Origin: Dryomyza anilis
Taxonomy: Eukaryota; Arthropoda; Insecta; Diptera; Dryomyzidae
Length of the DNA stretch: 64,000 bases
NCBI GenBank assembly: GCA_951804985.1
Contig: OX638130.1
Coordinates: 126,555,593 to 126,619,592 of the forward strand
Reading direction: 5' to 3'
Below the pieces are notes generated by a model that saw only the letters and a list, made by a program, of their open reading frames with translations, ran no database searches and was not told the DNA's origin. Shown piece by piece: positions 63,520 to 64,000 of the stretch. Every line of letters begins with the position of its first letter. The stretch's first letter is position 1. Position numbers and translations under genes: made by a program.

Positions 63520-64000
63520 TATCAGAAAGTAGCTTGAGTTTTTCTGCTGTGAGAAGTGCGAGTATCTCTCTCGTTCCCCCCATTTCTCATGCAAGATTTT
63601 GTATTTCTTACTGTATATCTTTGCACTTCTTCGTCGAGTCTCGCGAGTTCTCGCATAACAGCAGCAAATGTTTACGTTTTTCCGATGTGTGCCGATCAGT
63701 ACGCGATCGTCTGAGAGACCGACTACTACACATGCGAGGGTGACCGCTGTGTTTGAAAACTAAGTAGATTTTAATAAATCGAAAAATTAGTGTGAAACGA
63801 ATTGAACAAAATTGCGTGGCAAATGAACAAAACAAATATAAAAAAAAAAATCGATGATAAAAAAAACAACTTTCTATTGATCGACTATCGAAACGCAGTT
63901 TTCTGTAGGGAGAGTAAATAAAAAAAATATAAAAACAGTGCAAACAATAAAAAAAATAATACTATAACTCAGTGCATTACGGAAACGAGTTTTGTGAATT
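63520..64000 (+). promoter_or_regulatory. Probable promoter and 5' UTR of a downstream plus-strand gene
   Basis: Composition changes near 63540-63745: it is less AT-rich, with tctctc/gagaga strings (GAGA-factor-like), tcgcgag palindromic strings and an initiator-like atcagtacg with its A at 63698. The following sequence to the window end is A-rich with recurring cagtg and gaac strings and few ATGs in good context, as in long fly 5' UTRs. Two overlapping open frames on opposite strands (63507-63743 and 63608-63943) have no domain and are not called. The gene itself would lie right of the window. Confidence 0.4.

Noticed and set aside
63507..63943. Two overlapping frames on opposite strands (78 and 111 codons)
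   Set aside because: They overlap each other in promoter/5'-UTR-like DNA, have low-complexity Ser/Phe/Arg content and no domain.

Overview
The window looks like nuclear DNA of a higher fly, probably a brachyceran or calyptrate dipteran. The evidence is AT-rich sequence with short GT-AG introns, an insect-type peptidoglycan recognition protein (PGRP) gene, a TATA plus TCAGTT core promoter, and two INE-1/DINE-1/mini-me-like repeats with a GTCY microsatellite. The species cannot be named from the sequence alone. Gene density is very low: only two genes are well supported, one partial and one frame-disrupted. Most short open frames are chance products of repeats.

Layout. 1-1623 holds the last three exons of a plus-strand PGRP gene whose second and third zinc-ligand positions are replaced by Ser, so it should be a non-catalytic recognition receptor. 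1.6-11.2 kb is intergenic DNA crowded with decayed non-autonomous transposons: a 192-bp inverted-repeat element, a 143-bp tandem duplication, a ~0.9-kb element with perfect 25-bp inverted ends, a ggttccg-rich repeat, a strong ~200-nt hairpin, an INE-1-like copy and a ~0.83-kb giant inverted repeat. 11.23-13.19 kb holds a plus-strand gene or pseudogene for a secreted Gly/Ser/His-rich protein. It has a clear promoter, an intron carrying a second INE-1-like copy, and two reading-frame breaks. 13.2-19.86 kb is AT-rich repeat-bearing DNA with one unrecognised Cys-containing ORF.

The dominant feature is a ~42.8-kb uninterrupted satellite array (about 19,861-62,681, two thirds of the window). It is built from a 138-bp monomer (A) and a 67-bp monomer (B) that looks like an internal-deletion derivative of A and shares its 3' part. 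On top of this sit nested higher-order duplications with offsets of about 0.75, 1.3, 1.52, 3.78, 4.5 and 6.0-6.3 kb. Offsets between duplicated blocks change in steps of 138, 67 or their sums, which is the signature of in-register unequal exchange. A rare monomer variant carries an 11-bp micro-inversion. No credible gene lies inside the array.

62.7-64.0 kb returns to unique sequence. It ends in a region of higher GC with initiator-like motifs followed by A-rich, 5'-UTR-like sequence, suggesting that the 5' end of another plus-strand gene lies at the right edge. No functional cooperation among the genes can be inferred beyond a possible immune theme (a PGRP and a small secreted glycine-rich protein), and that is speculative.
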